DNA of 64,000 bases from Dreissena polymorpha (GCF_020536995.1 NC_068359.1:124337272-124401271); one strand, 5' to 3'. Positions 26,308 through 37,600 are shown, counted from the stretch's first letter. Notes: generated by a model not told the origin, from the sequence alone. Program-made: numbers and translations.

Positions 26308-27405
26308 CTACTTCTTGACCTCCGGCTCACTCTGTTGTCCATCGTTCGTCTCGTTTCTATTTTTAGAAACTGGGAAATTCCCATTTTTGACAGCTGTCAA
26401 ATTTCTACTATATGGACTAGCGGAGTAGGTCCGCCGAGATGTACGGTTTCTTGTACGGGATACATGCGAGCCACTACCTGTCACCACCTTAGCATATGTC
26501 TGATCATTTACAGGCGCATTGTTTTCAGAAATATTACACTGATTTTGCTCACTAACGACCGGCGAATGGATGTTAATGCTACCGGACGCAGCGGTAGTAT
26601 TGGGTAATAATAGTGCACATGTATCTTTTAACAGGGAAGGCATCGTTCCAAAATAACGCCCGTGTAAATATTCGGAGTTCACAACTTTGTCTGTCTGGTC
26701 CGCTCTATTTAATGACCCATCGCTCACTTGGACACTCTGCAAATTTAACAATTGCGCAAAACCCGTGTTTTCTACATTTGACACAACTGATAATCCTGGA
26801 CTGTAATTAGTGCTGGCTAACGGAGAGTCCATATCGTGGATATATGTGTTATTTTGCTGAAATCCAGATTTACTGTTATAGTTATTTGGTCCGACATTAT
26901 CAGTGAGCGGAATTTGTTGTCTGATCATGAGCGGGGCGTATCCAGGTGGGAAACCAGGAGGGGGGTTTATAGTCGAAGTGTTCATTTCAGCGCGCTGTTC
27001 TGGTACGACATTCGTAAATACCTGTTGTTGAGCATGCGTTTGTTGCACTTGTTCATTTTGATTAATCACATTTATATGTGTCATTCTGTCGTAACCGACG
27101 TAAAAGTTCCAATTGGGGAATTCGTCCTGAATAAGCCGGCCATCTGCTATCAATTTGGCAGGGAAGACAATAGTTACTTTTGACCTTGGATATTCGGCAC
27201 GGTGTTTTTTTAACAATGGCCAGAGTCGAGATCTTGCACTTTGAATTTCTTTTGGGTAGTCATAGTCAACTGAATAACCCGGATGGTCTTTCAACCGACT
27301 TACTTTGCTCATCACATAGCTGATATCTCCATAGTCTCTAAAATTTACGATTATCGGCCTCTTGTTGAAATTTTTACCTTGGACTCGCTTTCCCAGTCGC
27401 TTCAA
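26308..27405 (-). CDS. LINE ORF1 protein (RNA-binding, L1-ORF1-like)
   Basis: Open for 365 codons to TAG. The first ~120 residues resemble the RRM plus C-terminal domain of L1 ORF1p: a PIIVNFRDYGD strand, then SARSRLWPLLKKHRAEYP and VTIVFPAKLIADGR, matching the known 'R..W.....L.......I.YPAKL' pattern. The remainder is low-complexity, rich in Asn, Ser, Gln and Pro, without zinc knuckles. It presumably coats the LINE RNA as a chaperone (family knowledge). The frame starts at a TTG, not an ATG; a stop lies nine codons upstream, so either the native start was lost by 5' truncation or a non-ATG start is used. ORF1 ends in the same frame as ORF2, with only the TAG between them. Confidence 0.8.
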   Translation of the reverse strand: MKRLGKRVQGKNFNKRPIIVNFRDYGDISYVMSKVSRLKDHPGYSVDYDYPKEIQSARSRLWPLLKKHRAEYPRSKVTIVFPAKLIADGRLIQDEFPNWNFYVGYDRMTHINVINQNEQVQQTHAQQQVFTNVVPEQRAEMNTSTINPPPGFPPGYAPLMIRQQIPLTDNVGPNNYNSKSGFQQNNTYIHDMDSPLASTNYSPGLSVVSNVENTGFAQLLNLQSVQVSDGSLNRADQTDKVVNSEYLHGRYFGTMPSLLKDTCALLLPNTTAASGSINIHSPVVSEQNQCNISENNAPVNDQTYAKVVTGSGSHVSRTRNRTSRRTYSASPYSRNLTAVKNGNFPVSKNRNETNDGQQSEPEVKK

Positions 27406-27726
27406 TATAAGCGTAGACGAACACGCTATTCAATTAATCCAGATATGGTTGTATTGTTAAAGATGCATTCGCCTAAGGTTGCATTATTATAAATATGTGT
27501 GGTGTTCAAACTGTTAACTCCCGCTACTTACCAACTTTAATTTACCGACCAATGAACTTTTTACTTAAGCGATGTTGCAAAATAATCAGATCCATGAAAA
27601 TATTATATACGCTTTAAAAACACATTCGGTTAGAGTTGTCTAATTGATTCTGCATGAGCTTCTCTAAAGAGAAAGAAAAGCTGATTAAATCTTGGGAGTC
27701 CGATGTTGAACACACGCTTGAAAGAA

Positions 27727-27842
27727 GTCCGGTTGTCCGTCCGCCCGTCCGCCCACAAGCCCGCCCGCCCGTCCGTCCGTTTGTCTTCCTGCCTGCCTGC
27801 TGTCTGTCTGTCTGTCTGTCTTTCTGTCTGTCTGTTTGTCTG
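27727..27842 (+). repeat. CCGTCCGC- and CTGT-rich simple repeat
   Basis: A run of (GTCC/GCCC)n followed by (CTGT)n. It makes an Arg/Pro- and Cys/Leu-rich spurious ORF. It may be the worn tail of the GGAC-rich dispersed repeat family in reverse orientation. Confidence 0.7.
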
Positions 27843-28379
27843 TTTAGATATGCTACTTGTTTACAATTGATGTATCAATCAATAATGTGTATCAAATTAT
27901 CAAGTATAATTCACTGTTAGCAACCCATTTCTTTCAACTAGGTTTCAACATACTGGCTTACAGCACAAGTCATTTAATCGAAACCAAAATAAAGCTTGTA
28001 TTCGTGAAATAGAGACAAATCAATCATGGTTATTCGTGTACTAATAATAGCAATTAATATAGTCAAGTCTATTTTACACGGTGGTTTATATTTTGAAATA
28101 TAATTTCTTTACAAAATCATTTACAATTACTATTATTCACGTTATCAATATAAACATATCGTTGAAGATAGCCAAATATTATTCTGAAATATGTTTATGT
28201 AAATGAACGTACAATTTAGTTAGTCAGGAATGACGGCCATTGTAAGCGCGTCTTTTGAATAATTGTTTACACGTTTAATAGAAATGCATGCTGCTTGAAA
28301 GAACTACCTGTAATACAATGCAATAGTCTTAAATTATAATAAAGTGTGAAAAAGCAACACTTAAAACTAGACCGATATT

Positions 28380-31000
28380 TTTACAGTTTTCAAAATGAGT
28401 TATAATATATGAGCAAACCTCATCCAACGTCAATAATTCTTAATTTTGATTTAAAAATTACATAAAACATTATATATCTAGTTTATAAATTAAAAATTAA
28501 TATTGCGACAATACGTTTAATCAGTAACCTCAATAATAGGTAGTGCACATAGTTAAATATATTTGTGGTGGGGAAATCTGGAATACTCATATGGTCTGAT
28601 GTAATGCTGGGGTGGTCTTTTTACATGTAGTGGCATGTGTACTTTTTGTCGAAATAACCTCTCAGTTTTCTGTTAATCAACATTTAGTTAGTAATACAAT
28701 TTAAAGAGAAAGAAGTTTTTTTCTGGTGCATGTCGCGATATTCTTTGCAGAGTTATGTTTCCTTGAACCTAGGAAAATTGTGAATACTTACATCATTGCA
28801 CATGTTTACTTTGTGTCACGAACGTTCTCTACGTATCAACATGTAAGTTCATAGATATGTCATGTATGTGATTAAAAGGTTCAAGACGTTGTGAATGTAG
28901 CAAAATTATTTGCAGGGTTATTTGTCCTTGAACTTAGGCATAGTTTGTAATTGGATAATTGCATAATTGCACATGTTGACTTTGTGTCGCGAACAGGTCA
29001 AGTCTTACAGTATTCTGTGTATCAAAACAAAACTTTATAGGAGCGTTCTTGATTCTATGTAAAGGTACAAAACGTACTTAATGTCTGTATATTCACAATG
29101 GTTTTTGCAGAGTTAAGTTACACTGAGGCAGTTTATTCAATTATTTGTTCTTTGTGTGTGAAACATGTGTCTTACCGAACGACACATTTTGGGTATAATT
29201 ATACTTATACTTAAATTTTGCTCTTTTTTAATGAGCAAATGAAGAGAAATCTAAGTTTAAAAAGCTGATTATTTCGTCAAAATACATGTCTGAGTTTTTG
29301 GCATGTAAAGTATTCTATAACCACGAGGAAATATGTTAATTTTCAGTAGAATATCTTCAGTAGTTATAGAGAAAAAGAAGTAAAAACGAAAACGTTATGG
29401 TACAAATGGTCATCCGTTGTTAAAGAAAATTTAAAATCTTAATTTTTACTTTTCTTATTTTTCATATTTGTGTGTGTGTGTTTCAAGCATTTCGTAGATG
29501 TCTACCAATGTATATTTGTGTGAAATGTGTGTTTACTGCTTACTTTATTGCATATTTAAAGAAAACTATAAGTTACTGCATCATCCATGAAAACTCATAG
29601 TGGTACGTAGTGTATTACATAGGCAACATTCTATGACTGACGAGTTTGTAAGGACAAAGACATTACTTTCGACGATGAAAAGGATACTATTCAACAAAGA
29701 CATGTTAATTTACCTCCAAATATGACTTAAATCAAGGAACTTTCATCAAAAGCAGACGATAAAATCATGTCGCGCGGATGCTTGTATACCGTGCGTCTGA
29801 TAATTTTATCTTCTACGGTTGTAATTTCGTGCCATGAAAATTCTGTCATATCACGAGTCATTTTTCAGTAGTTTGCCCTAACTACACTTTGTCTATACTA
29901 TGATATGTTGAAGAGGTGATATTTGTCTACACTATGATCACAAAATCATTTCTGGTGCAATTAGTTGTGGGAACACTTACAGATTGACTGGATTAAATTG
30001 ATTAAAGGAAAAAGTCTGTATGACCCATCGACGAAACTTTGATTTATTGAATCAAATAATCACGCACAAATGGAAAAACAATATGTCCAGGGACTCACTT
30101 TAACCGACTCTTTTCATTAAACTAACTTGAATAACAGAAACGTTGTATTCAAACATTATAATACTTGAAAGTTCTATCGTTTCAAGCTCTATATCGTGCG
30201 ATGTAAATAAACAACACACAAGTCAAAATCTCAAGTAAAACGAACCAAGTATGATTACAATGAGTATTACGATTTTATTCAACCGTCATATTTATTAGCA
30301 AGGAAAATTTACAATGCAGAAGACACACGTCAAACCCTGTTGATCGAAGACAGTTACTTTACAATGTATTAATTGCTTTCCTCATTGTAAATCGATGGTA
30401 GTCAATTTTTGAATATATTAATATCGATTAACAAGTGCAAATAATTTCTATTATGTGTATCTATGTATTGTTTTATTATTATTTTATATCTATGTATTGT
30501 AGCATAATAATATAAATTAAGAGACAAACAAACGGCGGATTCGCGGATTAATAAAGTAACCAAAAGCGCGCGTTGATATTGTCTATAACCCTACTAAGGC
30601 CGCGGTCAGTGATATAAAAATGAACTTACCGATGATACTAAGGGATAAGTTAAATACTGGCGTGTTTTGGTGGGTGATTGCTTTCACTGATTTTTTTAAT
30701 TTTAATCGATAAGAGCCCGTTTTTGTTCGCTGTTACACAACAATAATGGTATGCAACTGGAGTGTACGCTTTAGTGACCTATTCAAAAGACGAATTGAAC
30801 ATGAGTCCTAAATTAATGATTAGTGATAAATGAATAGTAAAATAACACAAAAGTGCATCCGTTTGTGGTTTCTTATTTGCTTAAAACACGTGAATTGATT
30901 CTGGCGTTAGTTATGTGCTGATATCAAGTAGTATTCAACGATTATGAACGAAAAATATATCTTCAAATACCAATATCTTATTTAAAAAAATAAACATGTA
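28380..31000 (-). other. Decayed duplicate of the gene A1 neighbourhood, exons lost
   Basis: 28385-29110 resembles 9300-10140 (3' flank and intron 5 of A1). 30000-30440 resembles 13650-14120, and 30730-30970 resembles 15130-15420 (both upstream of A1), in the same order and orientation. Shared words include CAGAAACGTTGTAT, TTGAATCAAAT and GAGTATTACGATTTTATT. The positions where A1 exons would fall (for example exon 6 at about 28450) hold no recognisable coding sequence. I read it as an old tandem copy whose gene body was deleted or eroded. Confidence 0.65.
28640..29110 (+). repeat. Three diverged ~160-bp tandem units
   Basis: Units starting about 28650, 28800 and 28965 each contain GCACATGTTNACTTTGTGTC-like text, a TATCAACAT block, TTTGCAGAGTTA and TTGAACTTAGG. 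Two related units are at about 9800-10110, in intron 5 of gene A1. The tandem array thus predates the duplication of the region. Confidence 0.6.
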
Positions 31001-31232
31001 ATTAGTGTTAAGTCGTCACATCAATAATTTACTTGGACTTAACAACAAAGAGAGAACCTTGATATATGATACTAACTTTGACATGTCAAGGGTAGCATCA
31101 TATGGCATGCTTTATTTAGAAACTATGTTGTATACATATTATAATTAAAATACTGACTACCCTTAATATGCAAAGAACATGAAATTGACACATTCATATG
31201 TATTCATGCAGTGAAATAATAGTACATTTGTC

Positions 31233-31640
31233 ACGGTACCGAACTTAACTGGGATTGGTGATAAGCTGTGTAAGCGACCCGGTTAGCTAACTCGGTAGAG
31301 AACTCGCCTAGTAATCGGGAGTCTCGAGTTCGAGTCAAGGACTGGCAGCACACTATTCTCCATCGGCGAAAATATCGACCAACGGGGGGCAGCTGCATAT
31401 TCAGTTCTCAATAGATCCTGTCCGTGGTTTCCTCAGGATCAGTTATTTACTGATCCCTTTGACTCGAATTCAGTGACGAATTCCAACCTGACAGGGCAGA
31501 ATGCCACGGTACCAAACTAAGGCAGCATTGGTTATTAACACGGTAAGCGACCCGGTAAGCACTCGCCGTTTAAGCTAGAGGTCCCGGGCTCGAGTCCTGG
31601 ACTGGCTGCACACTTTTCACTATCCGGCGACACATTATAT
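31233..31640 (+). mobile_element. Two tandem tRNA-derived SINE heads
   Basis: Unit 1 (31268-31345) has a box A-like TAGCTAACTCGGTAG and a box B-like GAGTTCGAGTC, followed by GGACTGGCAGCACACT. Unit 2 (31540-31610) repeats GTAAGCGACCCGGTAA, then GGGCTCGAGTCCTGGACTGG. Both are preceded by a CCACGGTACC-type junction. They lack a foldable, complete tRNA with CCA-ready ends, so these are SINE parts and not tRNA genes. An older relative is at 63505-63735. Confidence 0.65.
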
Positions 31641-33051
31641 AATTTTCAATATCATGTTTCTAAACATATTTTTACCGAATAATTAATTTCAATTCGATGT
31701 CGTATTAAGCAGGTCTGAATGTCACAAGACTGACTTGACTTGTCGGCGCAACCTCAGTATTCAATTAGTATCATGATTTTTAACATATTAATAAGGGACG
31801 ATATGATCAGATATTTTACTGGAAAACCCGCTTGTTTTCAAAGTATGAGTGATAAATTTCAATACATTTGCTATGACATTCAGTGGTACGTCTTGTTTGT
31901 TCTGCACTATTTGATTTTTCACAACTCATTTCATTTTTTTCAAAGCAAAACTATCGCATAATTTTTTGTGAGCCATCAAATGTTTTAAATTATGTTGCTA
32001 TCGACAAAAATCTGTAAGTATTGTACTCGGATATCTATTTTGTTTATGGCTTAATAAGTTTGTCTTAGAAATACCATGAACGAATTGATCGGGATTGTGA
32101 GTTTATAATATCATACATTTTAGAATGCATTGAAGACAGTGTTCACCATGTGCAGATGGCTTCTCGCTTGTAAAAGTCGTGTCCGTGGCATACACTCGAA
32201 TATCAAAGGTCACTTATGGCAATAATGAACTTCAACCTGACTTATCAATAACTTACCGGAAATGTGCGAGTGGAGATGACATGTCACATGTCCTTAGATA
32301 AAAAGTCAATATCATACTTAAGGGTAATTGCTCAAATTAGAAAATAATAAGGCTTGTTAGCTCATTACTTGACGTAAGACTTTATTGCTTTATAACGATG
32401 GACGATAATAACCATGAACGGAAGACGGCATGTCACATCCACCACCTGTGTCGACAGCTTAAACCTGACATATTGTTACTTTATATATCATCAATTTTAA
32501 AAATGACTTTCCGCATAGTATCACCATAAAGAGCCGGTATGTCGCACTTATCAAAATAACGGAGGCCAATAATCCTCTCCACTTTTGGAGGGACACTATG
32601 GGCATGTGCCCTACTGCAAAGGTATATGCCCCGTTTAGAGGTAACGTTTTGTCCAATATTTACAAGCATGATTAAAAACTGTTTTTAGACAAATTGTCCA
32701 TAAAATCTTGGAAACATTTTTAAAGAAATGAATATTTGATTCATATAAGGCCAAAACAAATTGATGATGTGTTCTACGGATTTTAGCCATAAAAAAATTG
32801 AGCGAGCGAGCAAAATAAAAATAATTTTATTTTTATTCCATTGTTTGTCGATCGCAGGAGAGCAAAAAGCGAAAAATAAAAAAAATAATGTTGTTTATAT
32901 AAATTGATACTATATTTTAACATAGCACATATATTGGTATAATTTGAGTGCAAAAAAGACTAGTATACATTATAGTATAATGACAAGTACTTTTATACAA
33001 TAGTAGTACAACAATAAGAGGGAACAATTTTTTAATCAAATCAATTTAAAC

Positions 33052-33216
33052 AAGGAAATTTGTTTAATTTATATCCCTCGCCAATATACTTCAATGAAAT
33101 CCGTCAAAGCACTTCCAAGATATGGCTCCGGACACAAAAGTGCGGGACGGAAGGACGAAAAGACGGACGGACGGACAACGCCAAAACAATATCCCTCCGC
33201 CTATGGCAGGGGATAA
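33052..33216 (+). repeat. Dispersed mollusc repeat with GGAC-rich tail (copy 2)
   Basis: Starts at TATCCCTCGCCAATATACTT, shares TTCAATGAAATCC and CACTTCCAAGATATGGC with the copy at 21655-21962, then (GGAC)n and TATCCCTCCGCCTATGGC. The copy is 5'-shortened. Confidence 0.8.
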
Positions 33217-33512
33217 AAAACAACATACTTTTCCAAGAAACAAGCAATCACAAATGACAAGAATCAGCTTAAATCTTAAGGCAAAACTAATAAAATCTGT
33301 AGAAATAGAAGTAAACTGGTAAAGACTAAACACTAATATGTTTAAAGTTAAAGCATTTGCTGTTTAATCCAATCCATGATTGTTCATGTTCAATCTCAAC
33401 ATGTCAACACTAATACATCATATGAACATCAGTTTGCTTTGGTGTCATTTTCAAACCAAAACAAAGCACAAATGGTTGAAGATCTGAATGAGTTCACTTG
33501 ACTTTTTGCTTT

Positions 33513-34640
33513 TTAACAAACTTCTTGGCGCCCCAAGTGTTTGTCCTCTTTTCCAGAATGTCGACAAGACACACACATTGGTCTGACTATGGAGTATTTT
33601 GAATACAAATTTGCAACATATGCATCGTTATCATCTAACAAACTGGCAGGAGTTCCACAATGGATGCACACTGGTGGTAGGTAATGCCGACACTTGGCTG
33701 AGTAATAAGCTGTTTCCACCTCAGAGTTGCAGGTAATGCATCTCCGAACATACAGGCCAGGTGCAACTTCTAACTGATCTCCACAGGTATACGACTGGCA
33801 TCATAATTCTCACTATTTCAACAGCAAAAATCTAGTGTCTTTTATAAAGCTTACAAAAATTCCCATTTTAACCGACCTGATGTGCTTATCAAATTCATTA
33901 AACAGAAACATGCTCTACTTTAATTGCCACTATTTTTTTCCCACACAAAACTTTGAGAAGCTTTAATCATGTGCCATTAGAAACTTACTTACAGGAAGAT
34001 GAAAGTACAGAGAGAAATGCCATGCCATGTATTTCAATCATGAACAAGAGCTGTGTTTGTGAAACACAATGCCCCCTACTGTGCCGCTTTGAAGCCATAT
34101 ATTTGACTTCTGACCTTGAATGATGACCTTGACATTGACCTTTTACCACTGAAAATGTGCAGCTCCATGAGATACACATGCATGCCAAATATAAAGTTGC
34201 TCTCTTCAATATTGCAAAAGTTATGACCAAGGTTAAAGTTTTGGGACAGACACACAAATACAACGACAGACAGACAGACAGGCAAAATACAATATACCGT
34301 ATAAATCATATATTTGAAAGCATCGGGCTCACTGTTAATTCTAGGATTAGGAAGGCACTCAGAGTTTATTGTAAACTCGACAACCTTTTTGTCCAATTCC
34401 ACTGCGACACTAAGTTGCATGTTGATGTTCGGCATTTTTATTTGATCACTACCACATAGTTTACCACAAATTTTTACATCATTGACGCATTCTGGTAATT
34501 TCGCATCCCGATGCAGATGCTGCAGCGAGGAACAAAGCACGGAAATCATCAGTAATGAGATGATTGATTGCATCTGGCGGAAAAATAACGTTTCCATTAA
34601 CATGTTTCGCTGACACAACGAAGCATACGGACGCCGCCAT
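33513..34640 (-). pseudogene. Remnant gene in the outer transposon: N-terminal exon plus Cys-rich C-terminal exon
   Basis: Two separated coding-looking pieces on the minus strand. The first starts at ATG 34640 (MAASVCFVVSAKHVNG, DDFRALFLAAASASG). After a frame change near 34510 it reads through PECVNDVKICGKLCGSDQI and VEFTINSECLPNPRI to about 34306. The second (33800-33513) reads SYTCGDQLEVAPGLYVRRC, then ITCNSEVETAYYSAKCRHY, CIHCGTP and PMCVSCRHSGKE, with paired Cys/His typical of zinc-binding folds, and ends in a stop. Between them lies a dispersed repeat (34042-34290). I do not recognise the protein. Whether it is the transposon's own gene or a captured host fragment is open. Confidence 0.5.
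34042..34290 (+). repeat. Dispersed bivalve repeat (second copy of the 2256 family)
   Basis: Begins AACAAGAGCTGTGTTTGTG, contains TGTGCAGCTCCATGAGATAC and ends in a (GACA)n-like run. One unit only, compared with three at 2256-2782. Confidence 0.8.
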
Positions 34641-34660
34641 TCTTTTACCATAAACGTTTC

Positions 34661-35130
34661 ATTACACTAAATCATTGTGTATCCCTCCGTGGTCCATTCG
34701 AAAGTAGTGCCTATTACTAAAGAGTTCCTTTTCTCTTCTTGAATAAAAGCCATTTAACAATGTGAGACATGTCTTTTGTGGATATTTGTAATATCCTGTA
34801 TGTGTCTGGAGTACTTTGGTGCCTTGGATTGGTAGCTAACTGAAAAGATGAACTTTTGGGGGTGTCTTTTCTATTGTGTGGGGCATTTGTCGAAATTAGG
34901 CTTGCAAAACAGGTTTTTCTACGGTGGGTGCATTCAACAGCGATTTACTTTCTTAGAAGTTGCGAGACGGTATGTTTTTGAATGCAATTATTGGAAGAGG
35001 ACACATCCATCTTTAAAATGATACCAAGTTCGGAAAAATTGATGCGTCAGAAAGACAAGAAAAATGCGTTGAAAGTTGTCAGTTTTATAATGGGACCCTA
35101 TGGGAATCCGAATTAGTGTCATATAACCTT
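34661..35130 (+). repeat. MITE-like direct repeat, left copy
   Basis: Starts ATTACACTAAATCATTG and ends AATTAGTGTCATATAACCTT; the ends are inverted repeats of each other. By eye it differs from the right copy at only about ten to fifteen positions, suggesting a recent origin. Short ORFs inside have no known motif. Confidence 0.75.
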
Positions 35131-35195
35131 TAAAAAGCACTTTTACTGCAATGTCAAGGTCACAGAGATTCGTCTGCAGGCAAGATAAGAAGAAA

Positions 35196-35578
35196 ATGAG
35201 TTTTAATGATTTTTTGGATGATTTGGGTGCAAGAATAGATGAAAGATGCCAATATTTTGGTCCAAATGGGTGTTTTAGGTGGTTTGGGACTGTTCGGGAG
35301 GGGAAGGGGACTCGGTATGGAAGGATAAGGTTAAATTTCCAACTGATCTTGTTAGTATATATTAGTATGTCCATAGATTGAAGTTTCAGGTGGAACACAA
35401 GATGCCATATATGCCAAATGACATGCATGTATCTCATTTATGCCATTTTTCTCTTTGTTGTAGGCCTGAACATTTGTCCCTTGAGCCGCAGATAGTGAAC
35501 AATCAGCGGCTGTCTTGCTCTGACCGGTGCATTGGACATGATTTAAATGGGCATCATTATCCTGATTGTTTAAATTAA
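35196..35578 (+). pseudogene. I-PpoI-type His-Me finger nuclease (broken)
   Basis: The second part (from about 35370) reads VEHKMPYMPNDMHVSHLCH, then CCRPEHLSLEP, NNQRLSC and GHHYPDCLN. This is the His-Cys box with the zinc-binding loop of I-PpoI-like homing endonucleases: the VSHLCH His is the expected catalytic one, and the C, C, H, C residues are the expected zinc ligands (family knowledge). The first part from ATG 35196 gives FNDFLDDLGARIDERC and CFRWFGTVREGKGTRYGRIR, the usual preceding beta-strands. The two parts are out of frame around 35340-35375, with a stop at 35387, so this copy is inactive. It lies inside a DNA transposon, convergent to its transposase; such nucleases more often ride in introns or rDNA. 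Confidence 0.7.
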
Positions 35579-35780
35579 ACATGAATTTTTGTTTTCTGGT
35601 AAAAGCACTTACTAAGTTGTGTATTTACAGTGGATATATGGGTGCGGTGCATGCAGTAGACTACTTATTTACATATGTACACTATTTACAGACTTGCGGT
35701 CAGTGGAGCAACATAGCCGATGAGTTAGTAGCACTAGTTCTTCAGAAAAGGAAACTTTCTTTTCTATTTATGAAGCACAT

Positions 35781-37600
35781 TTAGCTGTAGCTGTGGTCAT
35801 TTAGCTGTGAGATGTCACTGAAATCTGGCTTTGGATCTGTCAAATCCTTAGAATAATGAATTTCAGAGTGAAGAGCATAGCGCCTTTTCCTAGCCAAGTA
35901 CCGGGCAGCCTTACGTCTTCTCTGAAATGCACATGTCTTCTTTAGCATGTCATTATGTTTGCTTTTAAGAAGATAGGCAATAACCCTAGAACCTTTAGAC
36001 AAATGAGCACCTGTAAATTCAGATTTTACTATTGCAGAGTCAGCCAGACCATGATTAAGCTTAAGGATTGTGCTGTGGATGCGGCCTGTGCAGTTACGGG
36101 AGAAAGTCACTGTCTTGGGCATTGCGGTCTGGTAAGCGCGATTGACAGCCTCACACTTTTGGGTTGAGGTCTGAAGTCTTGTACTGTCAATGCTTTCAGG
36201 ACCAAGTACAATTTGGATGCATGTCTTAAGCAGAGCTTCATCAGATATTGGTATCTTGAGCTTACAGTTCTCTGGCAGATATAACTTTGCTTTGTTCTTG
36301 CCGCCAGCAGAACCACGACAGGCCAAACTATGCTTTGAGCAGTATGCTCCACAGTAGCCCTTGTAGCAAAAAATAATACTTGAAATTACTTTGGCATATG
36401 ATTTTTAATTTCCTCTATATTACCTTTGTATTGTTTGTGTGCTCTTGTCAACTCAGACATGCATCGTGCTCGGATTGACAGAGCAAACCTGTTTTGAAAG
36501 TTTGCTCTCTTCGAAGCGGGTCCAGCAAACATTCCACTGCTAAATTGAGCCTTATTGATAGCTCTCTTCAGAGAGTTACCTAAGTGCCTCAAATATTTGA
36601 AGTGAACTGTTTGCTGGACCTGAGCCTTATCAACCCCACTGTGGCCCTTGGAGTCACCATCCCCAGTGAATGAGGCTATGTTAAGGTCTGTGTTAATTTT
36701 CCGGGCAACCTGCTGGTTCCACTTTTCTTCGTTCCCATTAACGTCCGTCTCAGACATGTTTGCCGTACATTTTCCGTCATGATTTGGACAATCCACTGCA
36801 ATTCCTTGGTTACGAAGGCGGCTGGCAACCATGCATAACTTGTTTGCGACATGAACACCAATGATCCTTTTGGACTGGGTGTTGTTTTCGCACATGGTTG
36901 TAACGCAATCGTACCACCTTGGAACGGGGTGTGTTCACCAGAGTTGAACAGTGGGTTGTTATAGCAAGTGTCACCCTCCACATTCACTTTGGTTCCATCC
37001 TTTAATCCACACAGCCTATTGTACTGCTTGATCTTTTCCCTTATGTCATGCATGTCTTTCTCATTGAGGGCTACCATTGCCTCAGACACTTTACTGGCAG
37101 CCCGATGCATCGCGGATACATTTGGGGGGGAGGGGGGGGGGGCAATATTAGCGTGTGCCAGAATGCGACTCATGCCAGTATTGGATATGGGAGTGGTCAT
37201 GAGACCTGTTTGTAAGCCGACATTGATTTTGGCAGGTTTTCTGCCCCGTTTGCCGGTTTCCAACTCCTCATACAGCCTATAGTACGGGCTTACATACGAG
37301 CACGAGTCACATTTTAGCCGCTCACTAGAGCCAAATCCCCAGTTCCTCGAGTTTGCCGTGTCAATCATGAGATAGCCATGGTATGATGTCTCCTCTATAT
37401 GTTTCCTTATTTCAGTATTGAACATAATGCCAAGTTCCAGGGGCTTATAAATTTTATTTGTTAATAGGTCTGGATGAACCTTACCTGACTCCGGGTTTGT
37501 GTACTCCTCAATCCTACTCCGTGTCCTGGACCGCGGCCGCAGTGGTGCAGCGCTTGTGGACGATCCATCAACATCCTAAAAGGTCAACACTTCATCAAGC
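35781..37600 (-). pseudogene. Mutator-like DNA transposase (broken)
   Basis: Piece 1 (37425-36900) has MIDTANSRNWGFGSSERL, CDSCSYVSPYY, a spacer with RGRKPAKINVGLQTG, and VNVEGDTCYNNPLF followed by TPFQGGTIA. After a frameshift near 36905, piece 2 (to 36386) reads CENNTQSKRIIGVHVANKLC, ETDVNGNEEKWNQQVA and NIASFTGDGDSKGH, followed by a lysine/arginine-rich helix. A second frameshift near 36395 leads to FCYKGYCGAYCSKHSLAC and a basic C-terminal part ending at 35781. The Asp residues in GDTCYNN and GDGDSKGH fit the DDE core of the Mutator-like transposase group; this is my reading and was not searched. An N-terminal exon with a GTAAGG donor may lie at 37600-37486. At least two frameshifts make it non-functional. 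Confidence 0.6.

Larger units (their letters stand above)
22540..27420 (-). mobile_element. Non-LTR retrotransposon (LINE), nearly full length
   Basis: The layout on the minus strand is ORF1 (27405-26308), ORF2 (26304-22794 in two frames) and a 3' UTR with an AATAAA-containing end near 22563. It has AP-endonuclease, reverse transcriptase and a C-terminal zinc knuckle. The ORF1 frame has no ATG before an upstream stop at about 27430, so the 5' end is probably truncated there. I could not find target-site duplications or fix the 3' end. Only one clear disabling change was seen in the two ORFs. The clade was not assigned: the ORF1 core is L1-like, while the ORF2 tail resembles CR1/jockey-group elements. 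Confidence 0.9.

Noticed and set aside
26335-27492. Several plus-strand ORFs of 65-115 codons
   Set aside because: They are antisense shadows of the LINE ORF1.
31268-31345. tRNA gene
   Set aside because: SINE head with a partner copy at 31540; the stems do not pair properly.
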